Of a stretch of DNA of 64,000 nt, positions 16,218 to 26,416 are shown piece after piece. Each line of letters starts with the position of its first letter. Positions within the stretch are counted from its first letter, which is position 1. The DNA comes from Rhodococcus globerulus NBRC 14531. GTDB lineage: Bacteria > Actinomycetota > Actinomycetes > Mycobacteriales > Mycobacteriaceae. The notes beneath the pieces are model-generated. The model searched no databases, was not told the DNA's origin, and saw only the letters and a list, made by a program, of their open reading frames with translations. Made by a program: the position numbers and the translations under genes. The DNA is taken from the NCBI RefSeq assembly GCF_001894805.1, contig NZ_BCWX01000008.1:1-64000 (forward strand), read 5' to 3'.

Positions 16218-16220
16218 GTG

Positions 16221-16289
16221 TGTGGAACGAGCCCCATGTGGAACGAGCCCCATGTGGAACGAGCCCGATGTGGAACCAGCCCGATGTGG
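16221..16289. repeat. 16-bp tandem repeat, 4.3 copies
   Basis: Four consecutive copies of TGTGGAACGAGCCCCA (the first two identical, the third and fourth with one and two substitutions) plus a partial fifth. They fill the gap between the Ms1 terminator and the stop codon of the convergent gene. There are no spacers, so it is not a CRISPR array. Confidence 0.9.
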
Positions 16290-16290
16290 G

Positions 16291-17049
16291 TTAGCTCGGA
16301 CTCGCGGCGTCGGCAATCGACGTTGCCTCGCGAGCACCAGCTTCAAGCGCGCCGCAACACAGAATTACCCAACTCCCGACGCCTTCCGGACGACCGGAAG
16401 CAAATCCCGCGGCTCCATCGGCGTACGCCTGCGGCCTACGCAGCCAACTGACCTCAGGGACGCCGAGGTTGTGGGGATCCAAACCGGACGAGACTGCGAC
16501 GAGTCGGGACGCGGCGCGCGCCACAATGCCGTCGGCGGTACCGAACGGACTCAGTGCCAACAATTCGCCGTGCACGACTGCCGCAAGAACCGGAGCCGGC
16601 GCCGACGTTCCACCCGTCACCAGTTGGGCGAGAGCGTCGAGACGCTCGCCGACGCCCGGATCCATGCGAGGTCGTCCCAGTTCGTCAGGATCCTCGACCA
16701 GATCTGCCGCCGCCAGTAGGTGCAACCTGGCCAAAGCCTGCAGCGGCGCCCGTTTCCACGTGGACTCCATCAGTGGCAGACCGTCACCGTCCAGCGCCTG
16801 CGCAACCCGCAGGGCGCCGGCAAGAATCGGATCACCGGCCATCCCCTCTGCCGGCAGCTCCGTCGACCCTCCCGCCAAAGACGCCGATGCCCGAGCGGCG
16901 CGGACTGCAGCTTCGGCAGCCGTCGTCGGCCATCCGCGGCGGTTGGTTTTGTGCCGATGCACCTCACCGAGTGCGTCGCGCGCGTGATCAGCGGCGGCGC
17001 GTACGCCTGGAAGATCGACGAGGGGCTGCAAGGGGTCCGTCACGATCAA
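16291..17049 (-). CDS. Rv3662c-like protein with degenerate Fic-type motif
   Basis: A 252-residue, mostly helical soluble protein equivalent in position to Rv3662c. Residues 167-178 read SPFGTADGIVAR. They align without gaps to the Fic/Fido core H-P-F-x-x-G-N-G-R-x-x-R: PF, the second G and the last R are kept, but the catalytic H is S, the first G is A, N is D, and the first R is I. The preceding helix (AAVVHGELLAL) also resembles that of Fic domains. If related, it would be a catalytically dead member. This is my inference, not an established family assignment. It lies 50 nt behind dppD on the same strand. Confidence 0.7.
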   Translation of the reverse strand: MIVTDPLQPLVDLPGVRAAADHARDALGEVHRHKTNRRGWPTTAAEAAVRAARASASLAGGSTELPAEGMAGDPILAGALRVAQALDGDGLPLMESTWKRAPLQALARLHLLAAADLVEDPDELGRPRMDPGVGERLDALAQLVTGGTSAPAPVLAAVVHGELLALSPFGTADGIVARAASRLVAVSSGLDPHNLGVPEVSWLRRPQAYADGAAGFASGRPEGVGSWVILCCGALEAGAREATSIADAASPS

Positions 17050-17099
17050 CGACGGTACCCTTGCAGCCCCTCTGTGGACTTGCCTACCTACCTGTTGCG

Positions 17100-18833
17100 T
17101 CAGCTTCCCAGCTTGATGGACCCACCGGGAATCGCGTCGAGCAACTTGCGTGTGTAGTCCTGCTGCGGATTGCCGAACACGTCGTCGATCGGCGCCGATT
17201 CGACGATCGAGCCACGCGACATCACCAACACGTTGTCCGCGATCTGACGGACCACGGCCAGGTCGTGCGTGATGAAGAGGTACGTCAACCCGAACTCTGC
17301 CTGCAGGTCGTTGAGCAGGGTCAAGATCTGATCCTGTACGAGCACGTCGAGAGCGGACACCGCCTCGTCGCAGATCACGACCTCCGGCTGCAAGGCCAAC
17401 GCTCGCGCAATTGCGACGCGCTGACGCTGTCCACCGGACAGCTCGTTCGGGAACCGTCGCATGACCGACTGGGGCAGACCGACCTTGTCGAGAAGTTCGC
17501 GGACGCGAGCCTCACGCTCGGCTTTGGTCCCGACCTTGTGGGTACGCAGCGGCTCTTCGATCGTGCGGTAGATCGAGTACATCGGGTCGAGCGTGCCGTA
17601 AGGGTTCTGGAAGATCGGCTGCACTCGGCGACGGAACGCAAAAGTTTCCTTCGCACCGAGTTCGGACACGTCCTGACCGTCGAAGACCACGTTGCCTGCA
17701 GTGGGCTCGAGCAAACCGAGAACCATCTGCGCGACCGTCGACTTACCGGAACCCGATTCGCCGACGATCGCCGTGGTGGTTCCGCGGCGGACCTTGAAGG
17801 ACACGTCGTTCACAGCTGTGAAGTCGGTGGTCTTGCGGAAACCCTTGCGCAGCTTGAACACCTTGGTCAGATGATCGACAACAAGAACGTCGTCGGTCGC
17901 CTTGCCGAAGGACTCTGCCGTACTTTCCTCGGCCTTGACCGCTTCGGCGACCTCTTCCGCCTGTTCCCGAATCTCGGCGCGGGCCACCGACGAACTGAGC
18001 CGCTTCGACGCCAACGACGGCGCAGCAGCGACCAGCTTCTGCGTGTACGGGTGTTGCGGTCGCTTCAGAATCTCCAGTGCCGGACCGGATTCGACGATGC
18101 GACCCTTGCTCATCACGATCAGGTGCTCGGCACGCTCGGCGGCCAACCCCAGATCGTGGGTGATGAGCAGAACGGCGGTGCCGAGTTCCGTTGTCAGACC
18201 GTCGAGGTGGTCGAGAATCTGACGCTGAACCGTGACGTCGAGCGCCGACGTCGGCTCGTCCGCGATCAGGAGTTTCGGACGAGCTGACAATCCGATCGCG
18301 ATGAGCGCACGCTGACGCATACCGCCCGAGAACTCGTGGGGGTACTGCCCCAGCCGGCTCTCGGCGTCAGCGAGACCTGCCTCCTCGAGCAACTCCGCGG
18401 CGCGAACCTTGGCTGCCTTGCCCTTGGCGATCCCGTTGGCGACCAGTGCTTCCTCGATCTGGAAGCCCACTTTCCACACCGGGTTCAGATTCGACATCGG
18501 GTCCTGCGGAACCAAACCGATCTGGCTGCCCCGGATGTGGACGAAGTCCTTCTCCGAGACCTTCGAGATGTCCTTGCCGTCGAAGATGATCTCGCCTGCC
18601 GTCACCTTGCCGGTGCCGGGAAGCAGATTGATGATCGAGTGCGCGGTAGTGGACTTACCCGAACCCGATTCGCCGACGATGGCGACCGTCTGACCCGGAT
18701 AGACAGTCAGGCTGACGCCTCGAACTGCCGGAACCGGACCGGAATTGGACTGGAACGACACCTCGAGATCACGAATCTCGAGCAGCGGAGTTTCCTCCGA
18801 GGTGAGAGTTTCCTTGGTGGTCATCGTGCTCAC
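17100..18833 (-). CDS. dppD: dipeptide ABC transporter ATP-binding protein (fused)
   Basis: A 577-residue protein with two complete ATPase modules in one chain, replacing the separate DppD and DppF. Walker A motifs are GESGSGKSTTAHS (about residue 55) and GESGSGKSTVAQM (about 350). The signature motifs are FSGGMRQR and LSGGQRQR, and each half ends with the oligopeptide-transporter tail (RPQHPYTQKL, NPQQDYTRKL). It hydrolyses ATP in the cytoplasm for peptide uptake. The start is GTG at 18833, overlapping the dppC stop as GTGA. The fused arrangement and gene order match Rv3663c of M. tuberculosis. Confidence 0.94.
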   Translation of the reverse strand: MSTMTTKETLTSEETPLLEIRDLEVSFQSNSGPVPAVRGVSLTVYPGQTVAIVGESGSGKSTTAHSIINLLPGTGKVTAGEIIFDGKDISKVSEKDFVHIRGSQIGLVPQDPMSNLNPVWKVGFQIEEALVANGIAKGKAAKVRAAELLEEAGLADAESRLGQYPHEFSGGMRQRALIAIGLSARPKLLIADEPTSALDVTVQRQILDHLDGLTTELGTAVLLITHDLGLAAERAEHLIVMSKGRIVESGPALEILKRPQHPYTQKLVAAAPSLASKRLSSSVARAEIREQAEEVAEAVKAEESTAESFGKATDDVLVVDHLTKVFKLRKGFRKTTDFTAVNDVSFKVRRGTTTAIVGESGSGKSTVAQMVLGLLEPTAGNVVFDGQDVSELGAKETFAFRRRVQPIFQNPYGTLDPMYSIYRTIEEPLRTHKVGTKAEREARVRELLDKVGLPQSVMRRFPNELSGGQRQRVAIARALALQPEVVICDEAVSALDVLVQDQILTLLNDLQAEFGLTYLFITHDLAVVRQIADNVLVMSRGSIVESAPIDDVFGNPQQDYTRKLLDAIPGGSIKLGS

Positions 18834-19786
18834 CGCTTCCGCGACTTGGGATCGAGGGCGTCGCGCAGCGCGTCACCCATCATGATGAATCCGAGGACGG
18901 TGATCGCCAAAGCCGTTGCCGGGTAGAACAGAATGGTCGATCCCTGACGCAGCGTCACCTGAGCGTTGCTGATGTCACCGCCCCACGAAACCTCGGTGGA
19001 CGGGAGCCCGATACCGAGGAAGGACAGCGTCGCCTCGGCAACGATGTACGTGCCGAGCGAGATGGTGGCCACCACGATGATGGGAGCCAACGAGTTCGGG
19101 ATGACGTGGCGAATCAGGGTCTTGAGCTTCGAGACACCCAACGCTTCCGAAGCCATGACGTAATCGTTGTTCTTCGCCGAAATCACCGCACCACGAGCAA
19201 TTCTTGCCATCTGCGGCCAGCCGAAGAGCGCCAGGACGCCGACGACGGTCCAGATGGTGCGATCGGTGAACAGCTGCATCAGAACGATGGCAGCGAGGAT
19301 CAGCGGGATACCGAAGAAGATGTCGGCGACACGGGAGAGAATCGAATCGGTCCAGCCCCCGTAGAACCCGGACAGTGCACCGAAGATCACTCCGATCACC
19401 AGCACCGACGCCGTGACGCCGACGCCCACGAGTACGGATGCGCGAGCACCGTAGATGGTGCGCGAGTAGACGTCACAGCCCTGACGATCGAAACCGAACC
19501 AGTGCCCTGAGGTCGGCCCCTGCATGCTGTAGGTCAGATCGCAGAACCGCGGATCGGTGCTCGTGAACAAGCTCGGAAACGCTGCGATGACGATGACCGC
19601 GAGGATGATGATCGTCGAGATGATGAACAGGGGACGCTTGCGCAGATCGCGCCACGCGTCGGTCCACATGCTTGTCGGCGCCTGATCGAGCTTGACGGCG
19701 TCCGTCTCCCCCGGTGCCGCAACTTCGGGCGGTGCCACGAAATGACTTTGCCGGACTGCACGTCCGGTCTTCACGGTCTCAGACAT
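18830..19786 (-). CDS. dppC: dipeptide ABC transporter permease DppC
   Basis: A 318-residue permease with an N-terminal cytoplasmic stretch of about 50 residues, a first helix (LFIISTIIILAVIVIAAF), and the BPD-type domain with the EAA loop (SEALGVSKLKTLIRHVIPNS). It pairs with DppB to form the channel for di- or oligopeptides. It overlaps dppB by 8 nt and dppD by 4 nt. It corresponds to Rv3664c. Confidence 0.93.
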   Translation of the reverse strand: MSETVKTGRAVRQSHFVAPPEVAAPGETDAVKLDQAPTSMWTDAWRDLRKRPLFIISTIIILAVIVIAAFPSLFTSTDPRFCDLTYSMQGPTSGHWFGFDRQGCDVYSRTIYGARASVLVGVGVTASVLVIGVIFGALSGFYGGWTDSILSRVADIFFGIPLILAAIVLMQLFTDRTIWTVVGVLALFGWPQMARIARGAVISAKNNDYVMASEALGVSKLKTLIRHVIPNSLAPIIVVATISLGTYIVAEATLSFLGIGLPSTEVSWGGDISNAQVTLRQGSTILFYPATALAITVLGFIMMGDALRDALDPKSRKR

Positions 19787-20705
19787 AGCGGATCCTCGGA
19801 TCGAGCGCGGCGTACAAGAGGTCGACGAGCAGATTCGCGATCAGGTAGATCACGATCAGGATGGTGACAAACGAAACCACCGTCGGCGCTTCACCTCTGG
19901 TCACCGCCTGGTAGATCGTGCCGCCGACGCCGTTGATGTTGAAGATGCCCTCGGTGACGATGGCGCCGCCCATCAACGTCGCGAGGTCGGCACCCAGGAA
20001 GGTGACCACGGGGATCAGCGAGTTGCGCAACACGTGCACGCGAACCACTCGTCCGCGGGAAAGTCCCTTGGCGGTGGCTGTTCGCACGTAGTCGGCACTC
20101 AGGTTCTCCGCCACGGACGTTCGGGTAAGTCGCAGTACGTAGGCAAACGAGACCGAACCCAGAACCAGGGCGGGGAGCAGGAGATTCTTGAAGCTGGTGT
20201 TGCCACCGACCGTCGGCGGGACGATGCCCCATTTGACGCCGATGAAGAACTGAGCCAGGAAGCCGATCACGAAGATCGGGATGGCGATGAGAACGAGGCT
20301 GAACAGCAGGACGGTGCTGTCGAAGAATCCGCCCTTACGCAGGCCGGCGATGAGGCCGAAGCCGACACCGAAGACCGTCTCGACGATCAGTGCCATGAAG
20401 GCAAGTTTCATCGTGATCGGAAATGCCTGTGCCAGAACTTCACTGACAGGCCGTCCGGAGAACGACGTGCCGAAGTCCAGCGTGAAGATGCCCTTCAAGT
20501 ACAGCAGGTACTGCTGATAGAAGGGGAGATCGAGGTGGTAGCGCTCCCGAAGCTGCTGTGCAACAGCCGGACTGAGCGCCTTGTCGCCCGCCAACGCGGC
20601 AATCGGATCACCGGGAAGCAAGAAGACCATGGCGTAGATCAGAAGAGTGGCCCCGAGAAAAACCGGGATCATTTGAAGCACTCGGCGACCGATGTACCAG
20701 AGCAT
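19779..20705 (-). CDS. dppB: dipeptide ABC transporter permease DppB
   Basis: A 308-residue permease starting MLWYIGRRVLQMIPVFLGAT, the standard DppB/OppB opening, with the conserved LPGDP segment and the EAA loop (RTATAKGLSRGRVVRVHVLR). The start at 20705 is fixed by a near-perfect Shine-Dalgarno (AAGGAGGTGATCCG then ATG); a longer ORF to 20804 adds residues unlike the family. A strong hairpin separates it from dppA. Confidence 0.94.
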   Translation of the reverse strand: MLWYIGRRVLQMIPVFLGATLLIYAMVFLLPGDPIAALAGDKALSPAVAQQLRERYHLDLPFYQQYLLYLKGIFTLDFGTSFSGRPVSEVLAQAFPITMKLAFMALIVETVFGVGFGLIAGLRKGGFFDSTVLLFSLVLIAIPIFVIGFLAQFFIGVKWGIVPPTVGGNTSFKNLLLPALVLGSVSFAYVLRLTRTSVAENLSADYVRTATAKGLSRGRVVRVHVLRNSLIPVVTFLGADLATLMGGAIVTEGIFNINGVGGTIYQAVTRGEAPTVVSFVTILIVIYLIANLLVDLLYAALDPRIRYV

Positions 20706-20761
20706 CGGATCACCTCCTTGTCGATGATCGTGTCCGTCAGCGGACAATCCGACGTGAACAC

Positions 20762-20802
20762 GAGTTCGGGGCGGCAGGCAGAGCGCCTGCCACCCCGAAC
20801 TC
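20762..20802 (-). other. long hairpin between dppA and dppB
   Basis: Nested perfect inverted repeats, GAGTTCGGGG (20762-20771)/CCCCGAACTC (20793-20802) outside and GGCAGGC (20773-20779)/GCCTGCC (20785-20791) inside. On the minus strand no T-run follows, so this is probably a 3' stabiliser or partial attenuator that favours dppA over the permease genes rather than a full terminator. Confidence 0.7.
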
Positions 20803-20830
20803 ACGTTTCAGATGCGAATCGTTCTACGCG

Positions 20831-22447
20831 TCAGTTCTTTTCGATGTCTTCGTAGACCGGAATACCATTCCAGCTGATGGTGACGTTGGAGACGTTCTCC
20901 GACCATCCACTGGCTGCGTTGCGGTACCACGTCGGAACTGCAGGCAGGTCCTTGAGCAGGACTTCCTGAGCCTGGTCGAGCAGTTCCTGAGCCTTCGCCT
21001 GATCGGTCTGGCCGGCCGATTCGCGCAGGAGGCGGTCGAACTCGGGGTTGGAGTAGTCACCGTCGTTGGAGCTGCCACCGGTCTGGTAGTTCTGCGCCAG
21101 GAAGCCGTACTGCTGCGGGTAGTCACCCTGCCAGCCGGCACGGAATGCACTCTGGATGGTGCGGTTGGTGGCTTCGGTACGGATCTGAGCAAAGGTGGGG
21201 TACTGCTTGCCCTTTGCGTCGATGCCGAGGGTGTTGCGGATGCTGTTCGACGTGGCGTCGACCCATTCCTGGTGTCCACCATCGGAGTTGTACGCGATCT
21301 CGAAGCTGCCCGACCACGGAGCAATTGCATCGGCCTTCGCCCAAGCAGCCTTGGCTGCCTCGGGATCGAACTTCACGTTGCCGTTTCCGGTCAGCGAGTC
21401 GTTCCAACCCTCGATTGCGGGACTGGTGAAGTCGAGCGCAGGCGTCCTGGTCTTGTTGTAGATCTGCTGCGTGATCTGATCGCGGTTGATCGCCATCGAG
21501 ATCGCCTGACGGCGGAGCATGCCCTCTTCGCCGCTGAAGTGCGGCAGGCGCCCCGGGATCGTGACCAATTCGATGGTTGCCGACGGCTGGTTGACCGTGC
21601 GTCCGGGCAGGTCCGACTCGAAGGTCGTGACCGCGCTCGGCGGAACCTGGTCGAGAACATCGACATTGTTGGCCAGGAGATCGGTGTACGCCGTGTCGAG
21701 GCTGTTGTACATGATGAAGTCGACGCCGGCGTTCTTCGGCTTGCGGTTGCCGTTGTAATCCGGGTTCACGACCGTGTCGATACGGACGTTGTGCTGCCAC
21801 GCACCCGTTCCGTCGAGCTTGTACGGACCGTTACCGATCGGATTCTCACCGAACGCGGTCATGTCCTGGTAAGCGACCTCAGGCAGCGGGTAGTACGCCG
21901 AGTGGCCGAGGCGGTCGGGGAACGCCGATTCGGGCTGCTTGAGTTCGATCGTGAAGGTGGAGTCGTCCACTACCTTCAGACCCGACATCGTCTGCGCCGT
22001 CGGGACCTCGGCTGCAACTTCGTCGAAGCCCTTGATCGGATCGAAGAACGAAGCCTGAATCTGAGCATTGGTGGAGAGAGCGCCGTAGTTCCACGCGTCG
22101 ACGAACGACTTCGCGGTGACCGGGGTGCCGTCGGTGAAGGTCCAGCCCTCCTTGAGCTTGACGGTGAAGTTCTGACCATCCGTACTGTCGATGGACTCGG
22201 CCACCTCGTTCTCCGTGCCACCAGCGGCGGTGTACGAAACGAGGCCGGCAAATACGGCGTCGACGACGCGGCCGCCCATGTTCTCGCCCGTGTTCGTAGG
22301 GATCAACGGGTTCTGGGGCTCGCCCGCCCAGGCGTTGACGACCCCGCTGGACGATCCGCCCGACGAATCGTCGGACGAACATGCCGTGATCAGCACTGCC
22401 GTCATTCCGAGCGCGACCGCACCGGTCGCTATGCGTGAGATACGCAA
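20831..22447 (-). CDS. dppA: dipeptide-binding lipoprotein DppA
   Basis: A 538-residue extracellular solute-binding protein of family 5. The signal peptide RISRIATGAVALGMTAVLIT is followed by the lipobox cysteine (ITAC-SSDDSSGG), so the protein should be lipid-anchored on the outer face of the membrane. It captures peptides for DppBCD. I prefer TTG at 22447 because AAGGA lies 5 nt upstream and the basic residues then begin the signal peptide; an ATG at 22462 would add MEGTP. It is the first gene of the operon, equivalent to Rv3666c. Confidence 0.92.
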   Translation of the reverse strand: MRISRIATGAVALGMTAVLITACSSDDSSGGSSSGVVNAWAGEPQNPLIPTNTGENMGGRVVDAVFAGLVSYTAAGGTENEVAESIDSTDGQNFTVKLKEGWTFTDGTPVTAKSFVDAWNYGALSTNAQIQASFFDPIKGFDEVAAEVPTAQTMSGLKVVDDSTFTIELKQPESAFPDRLGHSAYYPLPEVAYQDMTAFGENPIGNGPYKLDGTGAWQHNVRIDTVVNPDYNGNRKPKNAGVDFIMYNSLDTAYTDLLANNVDVLDQVPPSAVTTFESDLPGRTVNQPSATIELVTIPGRLPHFSGEEGMLRRQAISMAINRDQITQQIYNKTRTPALDFTSPAIEGWNDSLTGNGNVKFDPEAAKAAWAKADAIAPWSGSFEIAYNSDGGHQEWVDATSNSIRNTLGIDAKGKQYPTFAQIRTEATNRTIQSAFRAGWQGDYPQQYGFLAQNYQTGGSSNDGDYSNPEFDRLLRESAGQTDQAKAQELLDQAQEVLLKDLPAVPTWYRNAASGWSENVSNVTISWNGIPVYEDIEKN

Positions 22448-22778
22448 AGGAGTTCCTTCCACATCTAATAGACCCCGAGCATGCTCGTGGCCTGCCGACA
22501 GCCGTAACTGCCGGCGTCGTGTCGCCTACAACTGAAGATGAACGTAACTTCGAGTTGCGGTCGAATAATGGTTTGACAATAGACACATCAACCTCGAAGT
22601 GCGCACCGCACCCATTGTTGGAAATTTGGGGGTAATTCAATTCGGACACATTCATTCGTCGTCGGAAGCGACCACCCGTCGCATCGATTCGACCGATCGT
22701 CGCAGGACAACGAGTTGCAACGTGATGCAACGGTGCGTTTGCGCGAGCTTGTGACTACCCTCACACGGAGTCAGAAAA
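22448..22778. promoter_or_regulatory. divergent dppA / acs control region
   Basis: About 330 bases holding the divergent promoters of dppA and acs. It contains an inverted repeat of ACTTCGAGTT (22547-22556) with AACCTCGAAGT (22590-22600) and, near the acs start, a perfect Crp-type palindrome (given separately). A TTGACA at 22573-22578 on the plus strand has no matching -10. No gene is supported here. Confidence 0.5.
22750..22765 (+). promoter_or_regulatory. Crp/GlxR binding site upstream of acs
   Basis: TGTGA-CTACCC-TCACA is a perfect match to the Crp-family consensus TGTGA-N6-TCACA. It ends 13 nt before the GTG start of acs, so it overlaps the promoter or leader. The window also encodes the Crp/GlxR regulator. 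Control of acetate activation by cAMP-Crp is common in actinobacteria. Confidence 0.8.
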
Positions 22779-24743
<1,965 letters not shown>

Positions 24744-24757
24744 GGCCTGCGGCCCCC

Positions 24758-24797
24758 GTGCGCCTTTCTGGTAGTCCCCACTACCGGAAAGGCGCAC
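24758..24797. terminator. bidirectional terminator between acs and the MHS transporter
   Basis: An 18-bp stem GTGCGCCTTTCTGGTAGT (24758-24775) / ACTACCGGAAAGGCGCAC (24780-24797) with one G-T pair and a 4-nt loop, placed between two convergent genes. Confidence 0.85.
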
Positions 24798-24802
24798 AGG
24801 GG

Positions 24803-26188
24803 CTACGCCCCTACATCATCGAGCGATTCGTCCTTCGTCTCACGCATGACGAGCAATGCAACAAACGTCAGAGCCGACGCGACGAGTAGGTAGATCCCGA
24901 CCCAGCCGACGCCGTAGTGGTCGACCAGGTAGACCGCGATGAACGGCGCTACTGCCGCACCGAGGATGCTTGCGGTGTTGTAGGCGATACCGGAGCCCGT
25001 GTACCGGACGTTGGTCGGGAACAGTTCCGGGAGAACAGCACTCATCGGTCCGAAGGTCAGGCCCATGAGGATCATGCCCACAACCAGGAAGGCCAGCATG
25101 CGACCGTCACTCATACCGTCGGTGTGCAGGAAGAGTCCGAATGTGAGGCCGAACAGCATCATTGTCGCGGTGATGACGAGCAGCGTGATCCGTCGACCGT
25201 AGCGGTCGGCCAGCCACCCGGACACCGGGACCGCAGCTGCGAAGAACACGACCGCAATGAGCTGCAGGACAAGGAAATCGGTGTACTTGAAGCCCGCTCC
25301 CGTACCGCCGTCCGCAGCGGTTTTGCCGATTCCGTAGCTCAGGACCCACGTGGTCATGAGGTAGAACAGCGTGTAGGTGGCGAGCATGACGAATGTGCCG
25401 ATGATCAGCTGACGCCAGCTTGTCTTGAATACCTCGGCGAGGGGTGTCTTGACCTTCTCGCCGCGCTCGACGGCGCGCGCGAACACCGGCGTTTCTTCGA
25501 GCCGCAGACGCACGTACAGACCGATCATCACCATGATTGCGCTGAGCAGGAACGGAATTCGCCAGCCCCACGAGAGGAACGCGCCATCGAGGTCCGGGTT
25601 GGCGCTGTCGTGGTCCATCATCAACGAGATGGTCAGGAACAGTCCGTTGGCAAGGAAGAAGCCGATGGGTGCACCCAACTGTGGCCACATGGCCGCCCAG
25701 GCCCGTTTGCCTTCCTTTGCGGTTTCGGTGGCGAGCAGCGCTGCTCCGGACCATTCACCGCCGAGGCCGAGGCCCTGACAGAAGCGCATCAGCGCGAGTA
25801 GCGCAGGCGCGAGCAGCCCGACTTGTGAATAGGTCGGCAGGAGGCCGATGAGGAAGGTTGCGACGCCCATCGTCAGGAGCGAGCCGACGAGGGTCGCTTT
25901 ACGTCCGACCCGGTCGCCGAAGTGACCGAACAGAATCGACCCGAGCGGACGCGCCACGAATGCCAGACCGAATGTCGCCAGCGACGCGAGGAGCGCGGTG
26001 GTGTCGTTGCCTTTGGGGAAGAACAGAAGCGGGAAGACCGACACCGCTGCCGTTGCGTAGATGTAGAAATCGTAGAACTCGATCGACGTGCCGATCATGC
26101 TCGCGACAACGATTCGACGGCGAGGTACGCCGCCGACGGTTTCGCCGCCGGCCGGCGTCGGCGGGTTCTTACTCAGTGACGTGCTCAC
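24803..26188 (-). CDS. MFS transporter, metabolite:H+ symporter (MHS) family
   Basis: A 461-residue, 12-helix major facilitator of the ShiA/KgtP/ProP type. The family loop GHFGDRVGRKATL lies between helices 2 and 3, and RIPFLLSAIMVMIGLYVRLRL follows the MHS-specific W-G-W-R motif. Substrates in this family are organic acids or osmolytes; the neighbouring acs suggests, but does not show, a carboxylate. It replaces Rv3668c in the syntenic position. It shares a terminator with acs and lies divergent to nhaA. Confidence 0.85.
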   Translation of the reverse strand: MSTSLSKNPPTPAGGETVGGVPRRRIVVASMIGTSIEFYDFYIYATAAVSVFPLLFFPKGNDTTALLASLATFGLAFVARPLGSILFGHFGDRVGRKATLVGSLLTMGVATFLIGLLPTYSQVGLLAPALLALMRFCQGLGLGGEWSGAALLATETAKEGKRAWAAMWPQLGAPIGFFLANGLFLTISLMMDHDSANPDLDGAFLSWGWRIPFLLSAIMVMIGLYVRLRLEETPVFARAVERGEKVKTPLAEVFKTSWRQLIIGTFVMLATYTLFYLMTTWVLSYGIGKTAADGGTGAGFKYTDFLVLQLIAVVFFAAAVPVSGWLADRYGRRITLLVITATMMLFGLTFGLFLHTDGMSDGRMLAFLVVGMILMGLTFGPMSAVLPELFPTNVRYTGSGIAYNTASILGAAVAPFIAVYLVDHYGVGWVGIYLLVASALTFVALLVMRETKDESLDDVGA

Positions 26189-26416
26189 TCGTGGTGCTCC
26201 TGCAGCTGTACGAACATTGCGCTATACGAACATTGCCCAATTGGTGGGATGAATCTCAGTCAGTAGGAATTGAACACCCTGCGCGTTTTCTCGCGCAAAT
26301 TCGGGTTCTGGACCGAATCCGCGATAAAATTCCGTAAAGGTGAGCCGGGAAGTCTGGTCGGCACGTGATTCGTCGCGTCCACATGTCTGCAAACCGAACA
26401 AAGGCGTTGCTCCCGC

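Noticed and set aside
16221-16289. Possible CRISPR array
   Set aside because: The 16-bp units are directly adjacent with no spacers, and no cas genes are present.
16554-18287. Plus-strand open frame of 577 codons opposite dppD
   Set aside because: Antisense shadow of the dual ATPase; no domain and no ribosome site.
22573-22578. TTGACA as the -35 of acs
   Set aside because: No acceptable -10 lies 16-19 nt downstream.
24803-26188. MHS transporter at 24.8 kb as a dedicated acetate permease
   Set aside because: It is only adjacent to acs; MHS proteins carry many acids and nothing in the sequence fixes the substrate.
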